A stretch of 43,634 nucleotides of DNA from Streptomyces sp. GC420. GTDB taxonomy: Bacteria > Actinomycetota > Actinomycetes > Streptomycetales > Streptomycetaceae. Under the pieces are notes generated by a model that did no database searches, was not told where the DNA came from, and was given only the letters and a program-made list of their open reading frames with translations. The stretch's first letter is position 1. The number at the start of each line of letters is the position of its first letter. This document shows positions 35,010 to 43,569 of this stretch, one piece after another. The position numbers and the translations under genes are program-made. The stretch lies in the NCBI RefSeq assembly GCF_009916105.1, contig NZ_JAAAXQ010000013.1:1-43634 (forward strand), read 5' to 3'.

Positions 35010-35507
35010 CCGGAGAACGTCTCGCCACCCGCTGTGCCGATACGCGGCCGTCGATGGTCACCTGGACACAAGTTGCCTGTCGGCACACTCCGCCGCCGGA
35101 AGAGCCGCCCGAGGAACGCGCCGCTCCGGCAGACTCGCGGGGCCCCTCGAGTTCGGCACGTGGCGCCGGGCGCACTGAAAACCAGGGGTGCGGATCGGGA
35201 TCCGCGAAAGCGGCGGGCGGTTCGTCGGACCGGTCTACAAGGACGGAGCCGTGGAGGGCACGACGTTCACCCGTGAGCGCCGGTTCGTCCCCCGTACCCG
35301 GATCGGCCGCGACCTCCCTCTGGCCCCCACCACAGCCGTATACAAGCTCTCGAACTCGGCTGCATCGCGTGGTCGTTGGTCCCATCCGGTACAGGCCGTC
35401 CGGCGCTAGTCCTCTCGCGAGACCGGACAGGACCTGTCGGTCCGGTGCGGTATACACGAGGAGATCACAGACCGCCGCACTGCGCGGCGGCGCACCGGGG
35501 GTAGGGA
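35010..35507. promoter_or_regulatory. Non-coding divergent region with palindromes
   Basis: I find no convincing gene here; open frames are Arg/Pro/Ser-rich. TCTCGCGAGA (35413-35422) is a perfect palindrome. It abuts CCGGAC-N11-GTCCGG (35423-35428 and 35440-35445), which encloses GACAGG-A-CCTGTC. These sit about 65-95 bases upstream of the ATG at 35508 and could be operators for that gene or for the divergent helicase. Confidence 0.4.
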
Positions 35508-37031
35508 ATGACCGTTCCGCACGTGAGTACCGCGCTTCGCCCGGGGGACTACCTCCAGATTGCTTCGGAACGGATGGCCGTCGACGGCGTGCCGGACGGC
35601 GAGGGGTTCGCCCGGATCGAGCGGGTGGAGGTCATCACCGACATCGGTTTCCTGGCTCCGGGCTCAACCCACGTGCGTATGCGCGCAGCCCGGCAGATCG
35701 CGGTCGTGTTCTGTCATGGCATGCCGGGCCCGGTCATGCTGTGCGAGGGTGATCAGTGGACCCTCGGCGAGGTCGACAGCGGCCGGGCCCGCTGGGATTG
35801 CGCCCATCCCTGGTGGCCAGAGACACCAGAGCCCCTTTTCACCGGAAGCCGCTTGGCCGCCGGACCGCACCCCTTTCGCAACACCATCCAGGGCCCCGAC
35901 CTCGTGGCGCCGGCCGCCGAGACCGAGCCGCAGCCGCCGCGGCAGCGGGCAGCCGTGTTCGACAAGCCGGCCCACATGGTCATGGTTGGTGACTACCTGC
36001 AGATCCATGCCCTGCGGCACCCGAAGTGGGACATGCGCATCGACGAAGGATTCCACCGTGTCGAATGGATCGGCCACCTCGCCGGTGACGCCCTCGACGC
36101 AGTGCTGAACGATCCTGCCTGGGCGTGCGGCCGCCTTACCCTCGCCTCGGTCCACGGCCTGTCCGGCATCCTCGTGCTGCCCGAGGTTCCGGTGACCGTC
36201 CTGATCCAGCCCAACCCGGAGCGTCGCCGCTCCGACGAGGACGAAGCCTGGCACGAGGGTCCCTTCTACGAACTGGCCGGTGTCACCGAACCCGACCTCA
36301 CCGAGCAGCTCCACGCCGAGGCCCGTCTACGGCCGGAGCCGCCTGGTTCGGAGGCAGCTTTGTACCCCAGCAGGTTCAGCAGCCCCGCCCAGCGGGCTCT
36401 TCACCTGGACGGCGTCACCGGCATCCGCCCCGTCGCCGCCTCCCAACTTCCCTGGCCACATGGCCTGTTCAAGTGTCCCTACGGTGAGCGGGCGAAGGCA
36501 CTGGCCGCCACCTACCCCAAGGGTCACAGCAAAACCGCCCACGCCGAGCTGTTCACCCGGCTCAGCGATCAGGACTTCGCCGCCTGCCCCTACCACCAGG
36601 CCGACGACTGGAGGGCGATCACCGAGGCCGTGCTCGCCTTCGCCCGCGCCGAACCCGACAGCGACGAACAGGACCGGCTCTACCGCGCCACGCACCTGAG
36701 CGGGCGCGACCGCGCCTGGTTTCGCTCCCTCATCGGAGGGGGCCACATCTGGTGGGACACCGGACAGCAGAATCTGACCAATGGTCAGCACCGCCTGTGC
36801 GCGCTGCGTGCCGCCGGCATCGAGGTGATTCCCGTCTACGGCCGGCACCTTCCCGACCACGACGAGACCACGCCGTCCCAGGACGCCCTGACGCACGCCA
36901 GGCGCATCGTGGAGGACTTCTGGCTTTCCCACGTCGCTGCCACGCTCAAGCCGGGCCGCCTCAGCACCCACCTGTCCCGGCTGCTCGCCCGCTACCCACG
37001 CCTGCGTGCGCTGCTGCCGAAGAGCAAATAG
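35508..37031 (+). CDS. Duplicated-domain protein with ParB-like C-terminal motif, 507 aa
   Basis: The N-terminal 250 residues hold a duplicated module: GDYLQI followed by EGFARIERVE at 13-40, and GDYLQI followed by EGFHRVEWI near 163-190. The C-terminal part has NLTNGQHRLCALRAAGIEVIPV, which resembles the ParB/Srx-fold motif that binds nucleotide or acts as nuclease. It could thus be a ParB-like regulator or nuclease, but the N-terminal modules are unknown. ATG has GGTAGGGA immediately upstream. The gene is followed 320 bases later by the PD-(D/E)xK-like gene. Confidence 0.6.
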   Translation: MTVPHVSTALRPGDYLQIASERMAVDGVPDGEGFARIERVEVITDIGFLAPGSTHVRMRAARQIAVVFCHGMPGPVMLCEGDQWTLGEVDSGRARWDCAHPWWPETPEPLFTGSRLAAGPHPFRNTIQGPDLVAPAAETEPQPPRQRAAVFDKPAHMVMVGDYLQIHALRHPKWDMRIDEGFHRVEWIGHLAGDALDAVLNDPAWACGRLTLASVHGLSGILVLPEVPVTVLIQPNPERRRSDEDEAWHEGPFYELAGVTEPDLTEQLHAEARLRPEPPGSEAALYPSRFSSPAQRALHLDGVTGIRPVAASQLPWPHGLFKCPYGERAKALAATYPKGHSKTAHAELFTRLSDQDFAACPYHQADDWRAITEAVLAFARAEPDSDEQDRLYRATHLSGRDRAWFRSLIGGGHIWWDTGQQNLTNGQHRLCALRAAGIEVIPVYGRHLPDHDETTPSQDALTHARRIVEDFWLSHVAATLKPGRLSTHLSRLLARYPRLRALLPKSK

Positions 37032-37354
37032 CGCGCTACGCCCGAATGGCGGTGAACGCATGGCGGGCGGACCAGACAGGCGGCGGCCGATGGTCACGCA
37101 GGATCCGGCGGGTATGCCCCCGGACGCCGCGCACGGGGGGACGCGACGCCCGGGAGGACTGCTTGCCAACGTACCGCGCCATCCGATCTCTTATCGCATA
37201 TATCGGGGAACCGGATCGCGTGGCGGGACCCAGCGCGGATCGAGCGCAGTCTGGCCCGGGAGGCGGTCACGAGGACGCCGGATCGGCCACGACGGACCTG
37301 GTGCCGGGGGGATGATGAGGAAGCCATGGCCAAGTCGCAGAAGGGCAGCCGCGT
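37032..37354. other. Intergenic region, promoter-like AT patch near 37190
   Basis: No gene is apparent here. An AT-rich segment (CTTATCGCATATATCGG, about 37191-37207) could hold the promoter of the downstream gene. ATG codons at 37312, 37315 and 37326 lie near the edge. The 37326 ATG has AGGAAG upstream but opens only a 16-residue frame. Confidence 0.35.
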
Positions 37355-38430
37355 TGAGTCACTTCTCCGGGCATGAGACCAGCCCTAATGAGGCGCTCCG
37401 GCAGGGCCGGACGGCAGTGGATCGTCTGATGACTGGGATGCTGGACGCCGCCGGGATGTTCCGTGAGGTGACGGCGACCCAGGTGCTCCTGTCCGCCGCA
37501 TACCCGCGCATCCGGTTCGTCGAGTTCGCAGCCGACGAGGAGAAGGAGAACGGAGCCGACTGGCTGTGGTGGTGGGTGGACCGGGACGGTACCTGCTACG
37601 GGCTCCTGGTCCAGGCGAAGATCTTGAAGTTGCACGGCAAGCGCTGGAGCATCGACTTCAGCTACAAGACGCGCGGCGACGACCGGACGCAGCTCTCGAA
37701 GCTGATCAAGGCGGCGAACCGCTTCCATGTCCCCGCCGCGTACGTCTTGTACTGCGGGAACGCTCAGTACCGATCGACTCTGGCCTGCGACCGCACCCAT
37801 GACGACGTTCCTTGTAAGGAGCGCGACCGGGTCGGTGTGTCCACTGTCTCCGCTCTGGTGGCGGAGACCGCCGTCGCCCTGGACGCCAAGAACGCAGGCG
37901 TGAGCGCTTTCCACGACGCCGTTCCCGTCGAAGACATCGCCAGCCCCGACGGCCTGGACGCGCCGATCGTGCCCCTCGCGCGCGGGCTGGCCGAGGACCT
38001 CGAGCGCTTCCTGCGGCAGCCGCAGCGAGGATCTCGCCGGGTGGCAAAGGAACTTCTCCGGCCTGTTCAGCGGATCAGGCACGGCCAGTTCGCCGGTGCG
38101 GCGGTCATGGAACGCGCCGCCCCGGTCACCGGCGCCCTTTTCGAGAACGTCCCCAACGACTACGGGCATTTCTCCGTGCCGTACCTCGCGCACGTGCTCT
38201 GCGGTCTGCGGGCGGAGGTCCCCGGCTACGTGCGCGACGTCCTGGAAGGCCGGACTCCTCCGACATGGGTCACTGACCACGTCGGCGGGATCGTCGTGAT
38301 TCCCGACGCGGACGCCCCGACCACGGCGTCACCGGCCCGGGTTGGTGACGGTGGCGCCGGGCTACTCCTCCCGGATCTCCTCGAAGCGCCTCAGCCGCCA
38401 TATGACCACCGTCCTGGGCAAGCCGCGTGA
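37355..38430 (+). CDS. PD-(D/E)xK-like protein, resembles DUF6615, 358 aa
   Basis: The sequence has Glu57 (FVEFAAD), Asp69 (GADWLWWW) and a QAK triad (LLVQAK, Gln87-Lys89), the E-D-QxK arrangement of the restriction-endonuclease-like fold. This resembles DUF6615 proteins. The C-terminal half is helical and unknown. The fold suggests DNA cleavage, but cleavage is not shown. I chose TTG with AAGGG eight bases upstream; ATG at 37312 or 37315 in the same frame would add about 14 residues. It shares no overlap with neighbours. Possible defence effector. Confidence 0.55.
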
Positions 38431-38507
38431 GTTCGACACGAAGCGTCCGGCACTGACCGACCGGCCGGAGCCAGCCGACAGGCCCAGTCCCGGTGTCCGG
38501 GGCGGCG

Positions 38508-39251
38508 TCATCCGCTCCAGGGGACTCGGGCGAGAACGAGCCCCCGGACGTCGGCGGCTCCGGTCGCCCGGAGCCGGAGCGCGACGTGCTGGAGCTGCGA
38601 TCCGCTGGTGAACACGTCGTCGACGAGCAGGATGGTGGCCCCCCTGATGTCGCTGGTGTCTCCGGTCCAGGTCAGGGCGGCGGCATGCGCGGTCGCGGCC
38701 GCGCGCTTCTCATCCAGGGTGCGGTTCGCGGACCGGGCCGTCTCCGTGTGCTTCACCAGCCGGTGCGCGCCCGGCGGGCTGAGCGGGAAGGCCCGGGTCA
38801 CGTCCTCTGTGTAGGCGGCGTCCATGATCGCCTCGATGTGCTGGATGGGCTGGCGGCCGAAGTGGGTGGGGTTGCCGACGACGTAGTCGACGCCGTGCAT
38901 CGCTTCGGGGTGGCTTTCCATCCAGCCGACGAGGAGCCGGCCGAAGATCATCGCCCAGCCGGCCCTCCCCTCGTACTTCAGCGTGTGGATTTTGTCGCGA
39001 AGGGCTCCGGAGTACATGGCCACCGCGTCGACGCGGGAGAACCCCCGCTCGGCTTCCGGGAGCGCACACACCCGATTACTGCACTGCCTGCCGGGCGCGA
39101 CGGCCTGGGAGCAGACGGGGCAGTGGGGTTCGGCGACCGGCTGGAGGGTGCGGCCGGCGCAGTCGGAGCAAAGGCGGGCGGTGCCGGTGATGCGGTACGC
39201 GCACACCGGGCAGTTGGGAAAGCCTGCCGGATTGGGGAGACCTGCCGTCAC
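38508..39251 (-). CDS. ComF-like phosphoribosyltransferase with zinc ribbons, 247 aa
   Basis: The N-terminus has two Cys-rich ribbons (CPVC with CSDC, then CPVC with a later Cys pair). The C-terminal domain is a type I phosphoribosyltransferase with the PRPP-binding ILLVDDVFTSGSQL. ComF proteins in competent bacteria help natural transformation, but in Streptomyces the role is unclear. GTG overlaps the dprA stop (GTGA), so the genes are coupled. The pairing of ComF-like and DprA is unlike the classical com operon, where they are separate. Confidence 0.8.
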   Translation of the reverse strand: MTAGLPNPAGFPNCPVCAYRITGTARLCSDCAGRTLQPVAEPHCPVCSQAVAPGRQCSNRVCALPEAERGFSRVDAVAMYSGALRDKIHTLKYEGRAGWAMIFGRLLVGWMESHPEAMHGVDYVVGNPTHFGRQPIQHIEAIMDAAYTEDVTRAFPLSPPGAHRLVKHTETARSANRTLDEKRAAATAHAAALTWTGDTSDIRGATILLVDDVFTSGSQLQHVALRLRATGAADVRGLVLARVPWSG

Positions 39252-40213
39252 AGGCCGGCCAGGGCGAGCTGCTGGCGCTGCTGGCCGGCCGCCTGGATGT
39301 CCGCTGCCTGGCCGAGGCGGTCGGTGATGTCGCTGGAGGCGGTGACCAGGATCGCCCGGCCCTCGTCCAGCATCTTCTTGGCCCAGGGCTGGGTGTCGGC
39401 GAGGGAACGGATCAGGAAGACGAGCTTGCCGTGCTCGGCGGCCAGGCGGGCCTGCATCTTCGCGCCTGACGTGCTCGAGGCCTCGATGACGACGCTGCCC
39501 AGCGTGGTGCCGGACGTGACGACGTTGCGGCGGGGGAAGGTGTACTTCGCCGGGGGGCTCGTGGGCCAGAACTGGCTCAGCAGCGCTCCCCCAGCGCTGA
39601 GGATCGCCTTCGCTAGCGGACGGTTCTCGGCCGGGTAGATCGGGGCGGCGATGCCGGTGCCCATGACGGCGAAGGTCCGGCCGCCCGCGGTGAGCGTTGC
39701 CTGATGCGCGGCTGCGTCGATGCCCTTGGCGAGACCGCTGGCGATCACGACGTCATGGTCCACGAGCTCGCGGGCCATCCGTGCCGCCCGGCGCAGCCCG
39801 TCCTCGGTTGCCTGGCGGGTGCCGACGATGGCGATGGAGCGGGCGTCGCGCTGGTCGAGCTCGCCGCGGTAGAAGAGGAATGGCGGCAGGTTGCCGATCA
39901 CGCGCAGGTTCGCCGGGTAGTCCTTGTCCAGGACGGTGACCAGGCGTGCGCCGGCCTTGTCGGCGGCGGCGAGCTCGTCGTCGACGCGGGCACGGGCGTC
40001 GTCCAGGCCGGCGGCCAGGGCCTGCTGCAGCAGGGGGCGGTTCTTGGTCGCGGCGCGCGAGTCCTCGTGCAGCTGTCCGTCCATGAGCGCGGCCAGGCCC
40101 TCGGGGCTCTGGGCGCCGCGGGCGATCAGGTTCCAGTCGAGGGTTGCATCGTCGGCGCGCAGCGCGCACAGGGTCAGCAGATCGTGCTGGTCAGCGGTGA
40201 TATCGAGGTCCAT
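39248..40213 (-). CDS. DprA/Smf-family DNA-processing protein, 321 aa
   Basis: The Rossmann-like SLOG domain is clear: SIAIVGTRQATEDG, then SGLAKGIDAAAHQATL, AVMGTGI, and FPRRNVVTSGTTLGSVVIEAS. DprA binds single-stranded DNA and loads RecA in transformation; related SLOG proteins occur in defence systems. The N-terminal region is shorter than in canonical DprA and lacks a clear SAM domain. The usual RNRIIAG run is altered to RRNVVTSG. ATG at 40213 has AAGGA eight bases upstream. It is the middle gene of a three-gene minus-strand set with ComF-like and HAD-phosphoribosyltransferase proteins. Confidence 0.8.
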   Translation of the reverse strand: MDLDITADQHDLLTLCALRADDATLDWNLIARGAQSPEGLAALMDGQLHEDSRAATKNRPLLQQALAAGLDDARARVDDELAAADKAGARLVTVLDKDYPANLRVIGNLPPFLFYRGELDQRDARSIAIVGTRQATEDGLRRAARMARELVDHDVVIASGLAKGIDAAAHQATLTAGGRTFAVMGTGIAAPIYPAENRPLAKAILSAGGALLSQFWPTSPPAKYTFPRRNVVTSGTTLGSVVIEASSTSGAKMQARLAAEHGKLVFLIRSLADTQPWAKKMLDEGRAILVTASSDITDRLGQAADIQAAGQQRQQLALAGL

Positions 40214-40335
40214 CAGGGTGTCCTTCTACTCGTGGCCCCGGGATGTTCGAAGGATGAAGCGAGGTACTCGGGCCACTTCCATCATGGCGTACGGAGCCCC
40301 CGTACGGACAGGAAGGGAGCCGTCAGGCCGGTTCC

Positions 40336-41961
40336 TCAGCCCTGCCGCCGCTCTTCCATACGGGCGAGGGCTTCGGCGAGCTGGGTGGCCCCGCCGGGCG
40401 CCGCGACCGGTTCCCAGATGATCCCTACCGCCAGACAGATGCCGCTGACCAGGCGCTCAGCCTCGCTGGTGTCGTACCACTGCTCGACCTGTCCTGGCAG
40501 GGCGATCCACCACAAGGCGGTGGTCGTCGTCTCCCCGGTAGGCACGAAGTACTCGCCGCGCCAGACGAGGGGGTACGCATGCTGCTGGAGGTGGGTGAGC
40601 ATGTCCCCGAGGTGCCGCTGCCGAGCGATCTTGTAGGCGGTCATGGGGGAGCGGGTGCCAGCAGGAACCGGGCGGGGTGCCGGATGAGCCATCCGGCCAG
40701 GGGCCGCATCAGGGGTTTGGGGTTCGACGGCGCGCTCCTCAGCGGCGGCAAAGTGCTCCATAGCAGTCGTCAGGAACACCGACGGCCCCTCCTCCGCTCC
40801 TCCAGGGCCTGTGGTCGTCTGGAAATGCGCCAGGGTGACGTCGTTGGTGGTGAAGGGATCGATCGTGACGCCGGGGCGCAGCCGGTAGACGGTGTGGCGC
40901 GAGGGGTACTTTCCGATGGTCAGTGCGATGACCCGTGCTGCTCCGGCCTCGCTGAGGAGGGTGCGGGCCCACTCGAGGGACTTGCCCTCGGTGGTGAAGT
41001 CGTCGAAGACGATCACCGTCTTGCCGGCGATCTTCTTCTTGTAGGCCGGGTTGACTCGTACGGTGCGGGCCTGGGCTGCGATGGAGATGTCCCGGCCCGT
41101 CGACTGGCCGATGCTCCTCTTGTACCGCTCCAGGCTGGTGTCCGGGGCCTGGGCGACGCGTTCGAGAAGGTCCTCCTTGTAGGAGGAGCCGGTCATGACC
41201 TTGGCGCGCTGCAGGAAGCCGGCGAGCTGCGGGTTGCCCTTGGCCGGTGTGCTGCTGGGGTACACGCAGAAGAAGCTCTGACCAGGCAGCGCGCCGTCGA
41301 GGTAGGCCGCACACAGAAGGTGCAGCATCAGGACATCGCGCGCGTCCTGGTCACCGACCTTGACGGTGTTTTCGTAGGTGAAGATGTCCTTGATCGTGAA
41401 GGTCCGGCTGCCGCCGCGGGGGAACCGCGCGTTGAAGGGCAGCATCGAGCGGATCGCGAAGGCGCGGTCCTCGTCATCGAGACGGAACGCCCAGCGGGGC
41501 TCGTGCAGCAGAAAGTACTCCAGGAGTTCGATGACGTCGGTCGGCTCGTCGGACGTCAGGGAGGTGATCTGCGCTCCCAGGCGGCTGGCCCAGCGGGCGT
41601 GGATGTGGACAACGCCGGCGTGGATGCCTGTGTACCAGTCGAACTGCGAGGTCCCGATGAGGACGAGCTGGTTCATGCGCAGGCTGAGTCTGTCCGCGAC
41701 CGCCTCCAGCCATGCCTTGTTTCCGCGCTTCGCCTTGTCCGGGATGTCGTCGCGGCACAGATGCAGGGTCGGTTCGGGAAGGCCGGCCGCGGCAAGGGCC
41801 GACTTGGCGTCCATTGGGTCGTTGGTCAGCAGCGCCCAAGCCACATCGCGTTGATCGAGCCACCGCAGCAGTTCAGCGATCCCCTCGTGCGCGCGCCCGG
41901 GCCCGTGCAGGACTGCCTTGTAGTCGATCGCGACCGCGCGCACCGTGTTCGTCTCGTCCAT
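40336..41961 (-). CDS. HAD-like plus phosphoribosyltransferase fusion, 541 aa
   Basis: The N-terminal 150 residues resemble a HAD domain (VAIDYKAVLHG, LLTNDP, then GTSQFDWYTGIHAG). The second Asp of motif I is replaced by Lys, so it may lack phosphatase activity. The centre has a phosphoribosyltransferase PRPP loop (TVIVFDDFTTEGKSL). The C-terminal 150 residues are unknown. ATG at 41961 has GTGGGGGC upstream; an ATG at 42009 would add 16 residues with a weaker site. It is separated from dprA by 122 bases and divergent from the PP2C gene. Role unknown, possibly nucleotide metabolism in a defence or stress response. Confidence 0.65.
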   Translation of the reverse strand: MDETNTVRAVAIDYKAVLHGPGRAHEGIAELLRWLDQRDVAWALLTNDPMDAKSALAAAGLPEPTLHLCRDDIPDKAKRGNKAWLEAVADRLSLRMNQLVLIGTSQFDWYTGIHAGVVHIHARWASRLGAQITSLTSDEPTDVIELLEYFLLHEPRWAFRLDDEDRAFAIRSMLPFNARFPRGGSRTFTIKDIFTYENTVKVGDQDARDVLMLHLLCAAYLDGALPGQSFFCVYPSSTPAKGNPQLAGFLQRAKVMTGSSYKEDLLERVAQAPDTSLERYKRSIGQSTGRDISIAAQARTVRVNPAYKKKIAGKTVIVFDDFTTEGKSLEWARTLLSEAGAARVIALTIGKYPSRHTVYRLRPGVTIDPFTTNDVTLAHFQTTTGPGGAEEGPSVFLTTAMEHFAAAEERAVEPQTPDAAPGRMAHPAPRPVPAGTRSPMTAYKIARQRHLGDMLTHLQQHAYPLVWRGEYFVPTGETTTTALWWIALPGQVEQWYDTSEAERLVSGICLAVGIIWEPVAAPGGATQLAEALARMEERRQG

Positions 41962-42078
41962 CGCCGCCCCCACTGCCGTGCCATGATCATGAGCTGACCC
42001 TCTTGCCATGATCTCAGCCGGTCTGGCCGAGCACCGGCGAATCCCACTAGTTCCGGCTCCCGCGGCAGCCGTCCGTAC

Positions 42079-42096
42079 GACGCCGTCACAGGCGTC
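42079..42096. promoter_or_regulatory. Inverted repeat in the divergent promoter region
   Basis: GACGCC and GGCGTC flank a six-base spacer (GTCACA). They lie between the HAD-phosphoribosyltransferase gene and the PP2C-like gene. A -10-like TTAAAT at 42115-42120 lies downstream on the plus strand. Candidate operator; not tested. Confidence 0.35.
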
Positions 42097-42191
42097 ACAT
42101 CCGCCTCAACTTCGTTAAATAGCTCGCTCCTGTCCCGCGCGGCCTGTAGGGCACGAGGGCCACTCCGGCCCCCGGAACGGAGGCATGGACG

Positions 42192-42917
42192 ATGGAAGAG
42201 CAGAACGCCCGCACGGTGACCGCCGACAAGATCGCGGTGGGGCTGGCCCAGCGGCCTGGGACGGAGCCGCCATGCGCGGACGGAGCCGACGTGCAGCGCC
42301 GCGGGGAGATGGTGTGTGCCGCAGTCGTCGACGGGGCCGGCCATCACCCGGAGGTGGTCCGGTACGCGGCGATCACCCCGGGGGTGATCACCCACATCGG
42401 GGCCGCGGTGGGCGGGCTGGCCGGCCTGATGGCGGCCGGGCAGATGGCCACGGCCTACGACCGGCCCCCGCACGCGTCCGCGGTCTTCGCCTGCGCGCAG
42501 CCGGGACAGCCGACCAGCGTCCACTGGATCGGGGACTGCAGGGCGTACGGGTGGGACGGGGTCTCGCTCAGGCAGTGGTCGACCGACCAGACGATGGGCG
42601 AGTGGCTGCGGATCAACGGGGGCGCGGCGGTGGAGCTGGCGGCGGAGCTCCACGACAACTGGTCGCGGCTGGGGCTGGCACAGGCCGGGGCAGCGACGTG
42701 TCGGCAGGTACAGATCCCCTCGGAGATCCAGTTGGTGCTGCTGGTGTCCGACGGGATCTCCGACCAGGTGCCCCCGGAGGTGCTCGCCCGGCTGTGCCGC
42801 GAGCACGCGGCCGACCCACAGTTGCTCGCGGACGCCCTGGCCGCGGCGGCCGCGGAGGACGAGAGCGGATACCGCGACGACGCCACCGTGATCGTCCTGC
42901 TCCGGGCAGAGGGCTGA
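42192..42917 (+). CDS. PP2C-family serine/threonine phosphatase, 241 aa
   Basis: The protein shows PP2C features: VVDGAGHH, the SDGISDQV segment near residue 181, and a YRDDATVIVL ending that matches the DD/DN metal motif. The enzyme would dephosphorylate Ser or Thr, perhaps reversing a local kinase, though no dedicated kinase is nearby (the Mokosh-like kinase is 13 kb away). ATG has GGAGG eight bases upstream. It is divergent from the HAD-phosphoribosyltransferase gene and followed by a hairpin. Confidence 0.7.
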   Translation: MEEQNARTVTADKIAVGLAQRPGTEPPCADGADVQRRGEMVCAAVVDGAGHHPEVVRYAAITPGVITHIGAAVGGLAGLMAAGQMATAYDRPPHASAVFACAQPGQPTSVHWIGDCRAYGWDGVSLRQWSTDQTMGEWLRINGGAAVELAAELHDNWSRLGLAQAGAATCRQVQIPSEIQLVLLVSDGISDQVPPEVLARLCREHAADPQLLADALAAAAAEDESGYRDDATVIVLLRAEG

Positions 42918-42963
42918 TCACCGCCTCTCACCTGGGCAGGGACGGCGCGTCGGTTCTGGTCGA

Positions 42964-42988
42964 GGAGCAGCGGGGGATCCGCTGCTCC
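42964..42988 (+). terminator. Perfect hairpin after the PP2C-like gene
   Basis: GGAGCAGCGG (42964-42973) and CCGCTGCTCC (42979-42988) form a ten-base-pair stem with a five-base loop, about 46 bases after the PP2C stop. A terminator is likely, though it also lies just upstream of the next gene. Confidence 0.6.
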
Positions 42989-43001
42989 ACAGGGCGGCTT
43001 G

Positions 43002-43014
43002 TAACGTTGACGGC
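43002..43014 (+). promoter_or_regulatory. Putative -10 element with leaderless spacing
   Basis: TAACGT (43002-43007) is followed by seven bases and the ATG at 43015. No ribosome site precedes the ATG, consistent with a leaderless transcript. No convincing -35 is visible. Confidence 0.35.
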
Positions 43015-43569
43015 ATGTGTGTGGATATTCGTGCTGTCCTGCGTAAGCAGGAGGAAGAGCTGCGGCGCTTTCGCCGGGGCCTGTTCTCCACGGACCCGGC
43101 CGATAGCGGCTTGGCCTCCGTAGTGCCCGCAACCGTGCTGGAGCGGTTGCGGGCGGAGGGACAGACGGTGCCGCACCGTTTCGGACCAGTGCGTTCGGTG
43201 ACCGACCGGCATGCCGTCCTGACCATCGTCGGGGACTTCATGGACCAGGCCGTGCTCTTGGAGCGGCCGGGCCGGGAAGGGAGTGTGCTGACGCTGTCGG
43301 TTGCCGCGAAGCACAAGCAGCTCGGCACGCGCCAGGCAGTTGACCCGGCGGAGGCGCGGGCCTGGGTGGAAGCGATCGTGGGCCCGAACTGGCTGCCGCA
43401 TGTCTACTCTGCTGGCAACCTGAGCGGCCTCACCGTGGGCGGGATCTCAACTTCGAGGCCGCTGACAACGGCGTACTTCTACCTGTTCCTGGGCACGGAC
43501 GGTGTCCCGCACGCCGAGCCGGAGCATCAACTCGGCGTGACGCTGCACCCGCTCGCCGACGCTGTCTGA
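43015..43569 (+). CDS. Hypothetical protein, 184 aa
   Basis: The N-terminus has a charged helix (RKQEEELRRFRRGLF), and the rest is an alpha/beta protein of unknown family. There is no ribosome site; a -10-like TAACGT sits seven bases upstream, consistent with a leaderless message. It lies 26 bases after the hairpin that ends the PP2C gene. The last 65 bases of the window after it contain nothing I recognise. Confidence 0.6.
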   Translation: MCVDIRAVLRKQEEELRRFRRGLFSTDPADSGLASVVPATVLERLRAEGQTVPHRFGPVRSVTDRHAVLTIVGDFMDQAVLLERPGREGSVLTLSVAAKHKQLGTRQAVDPAEARAWVEAIVGPNWLPHVYSAGNLSGLTVGGISTSRPLTTAYFYLFLGTDGVPHAEPEHQLGVTLHPLADAV

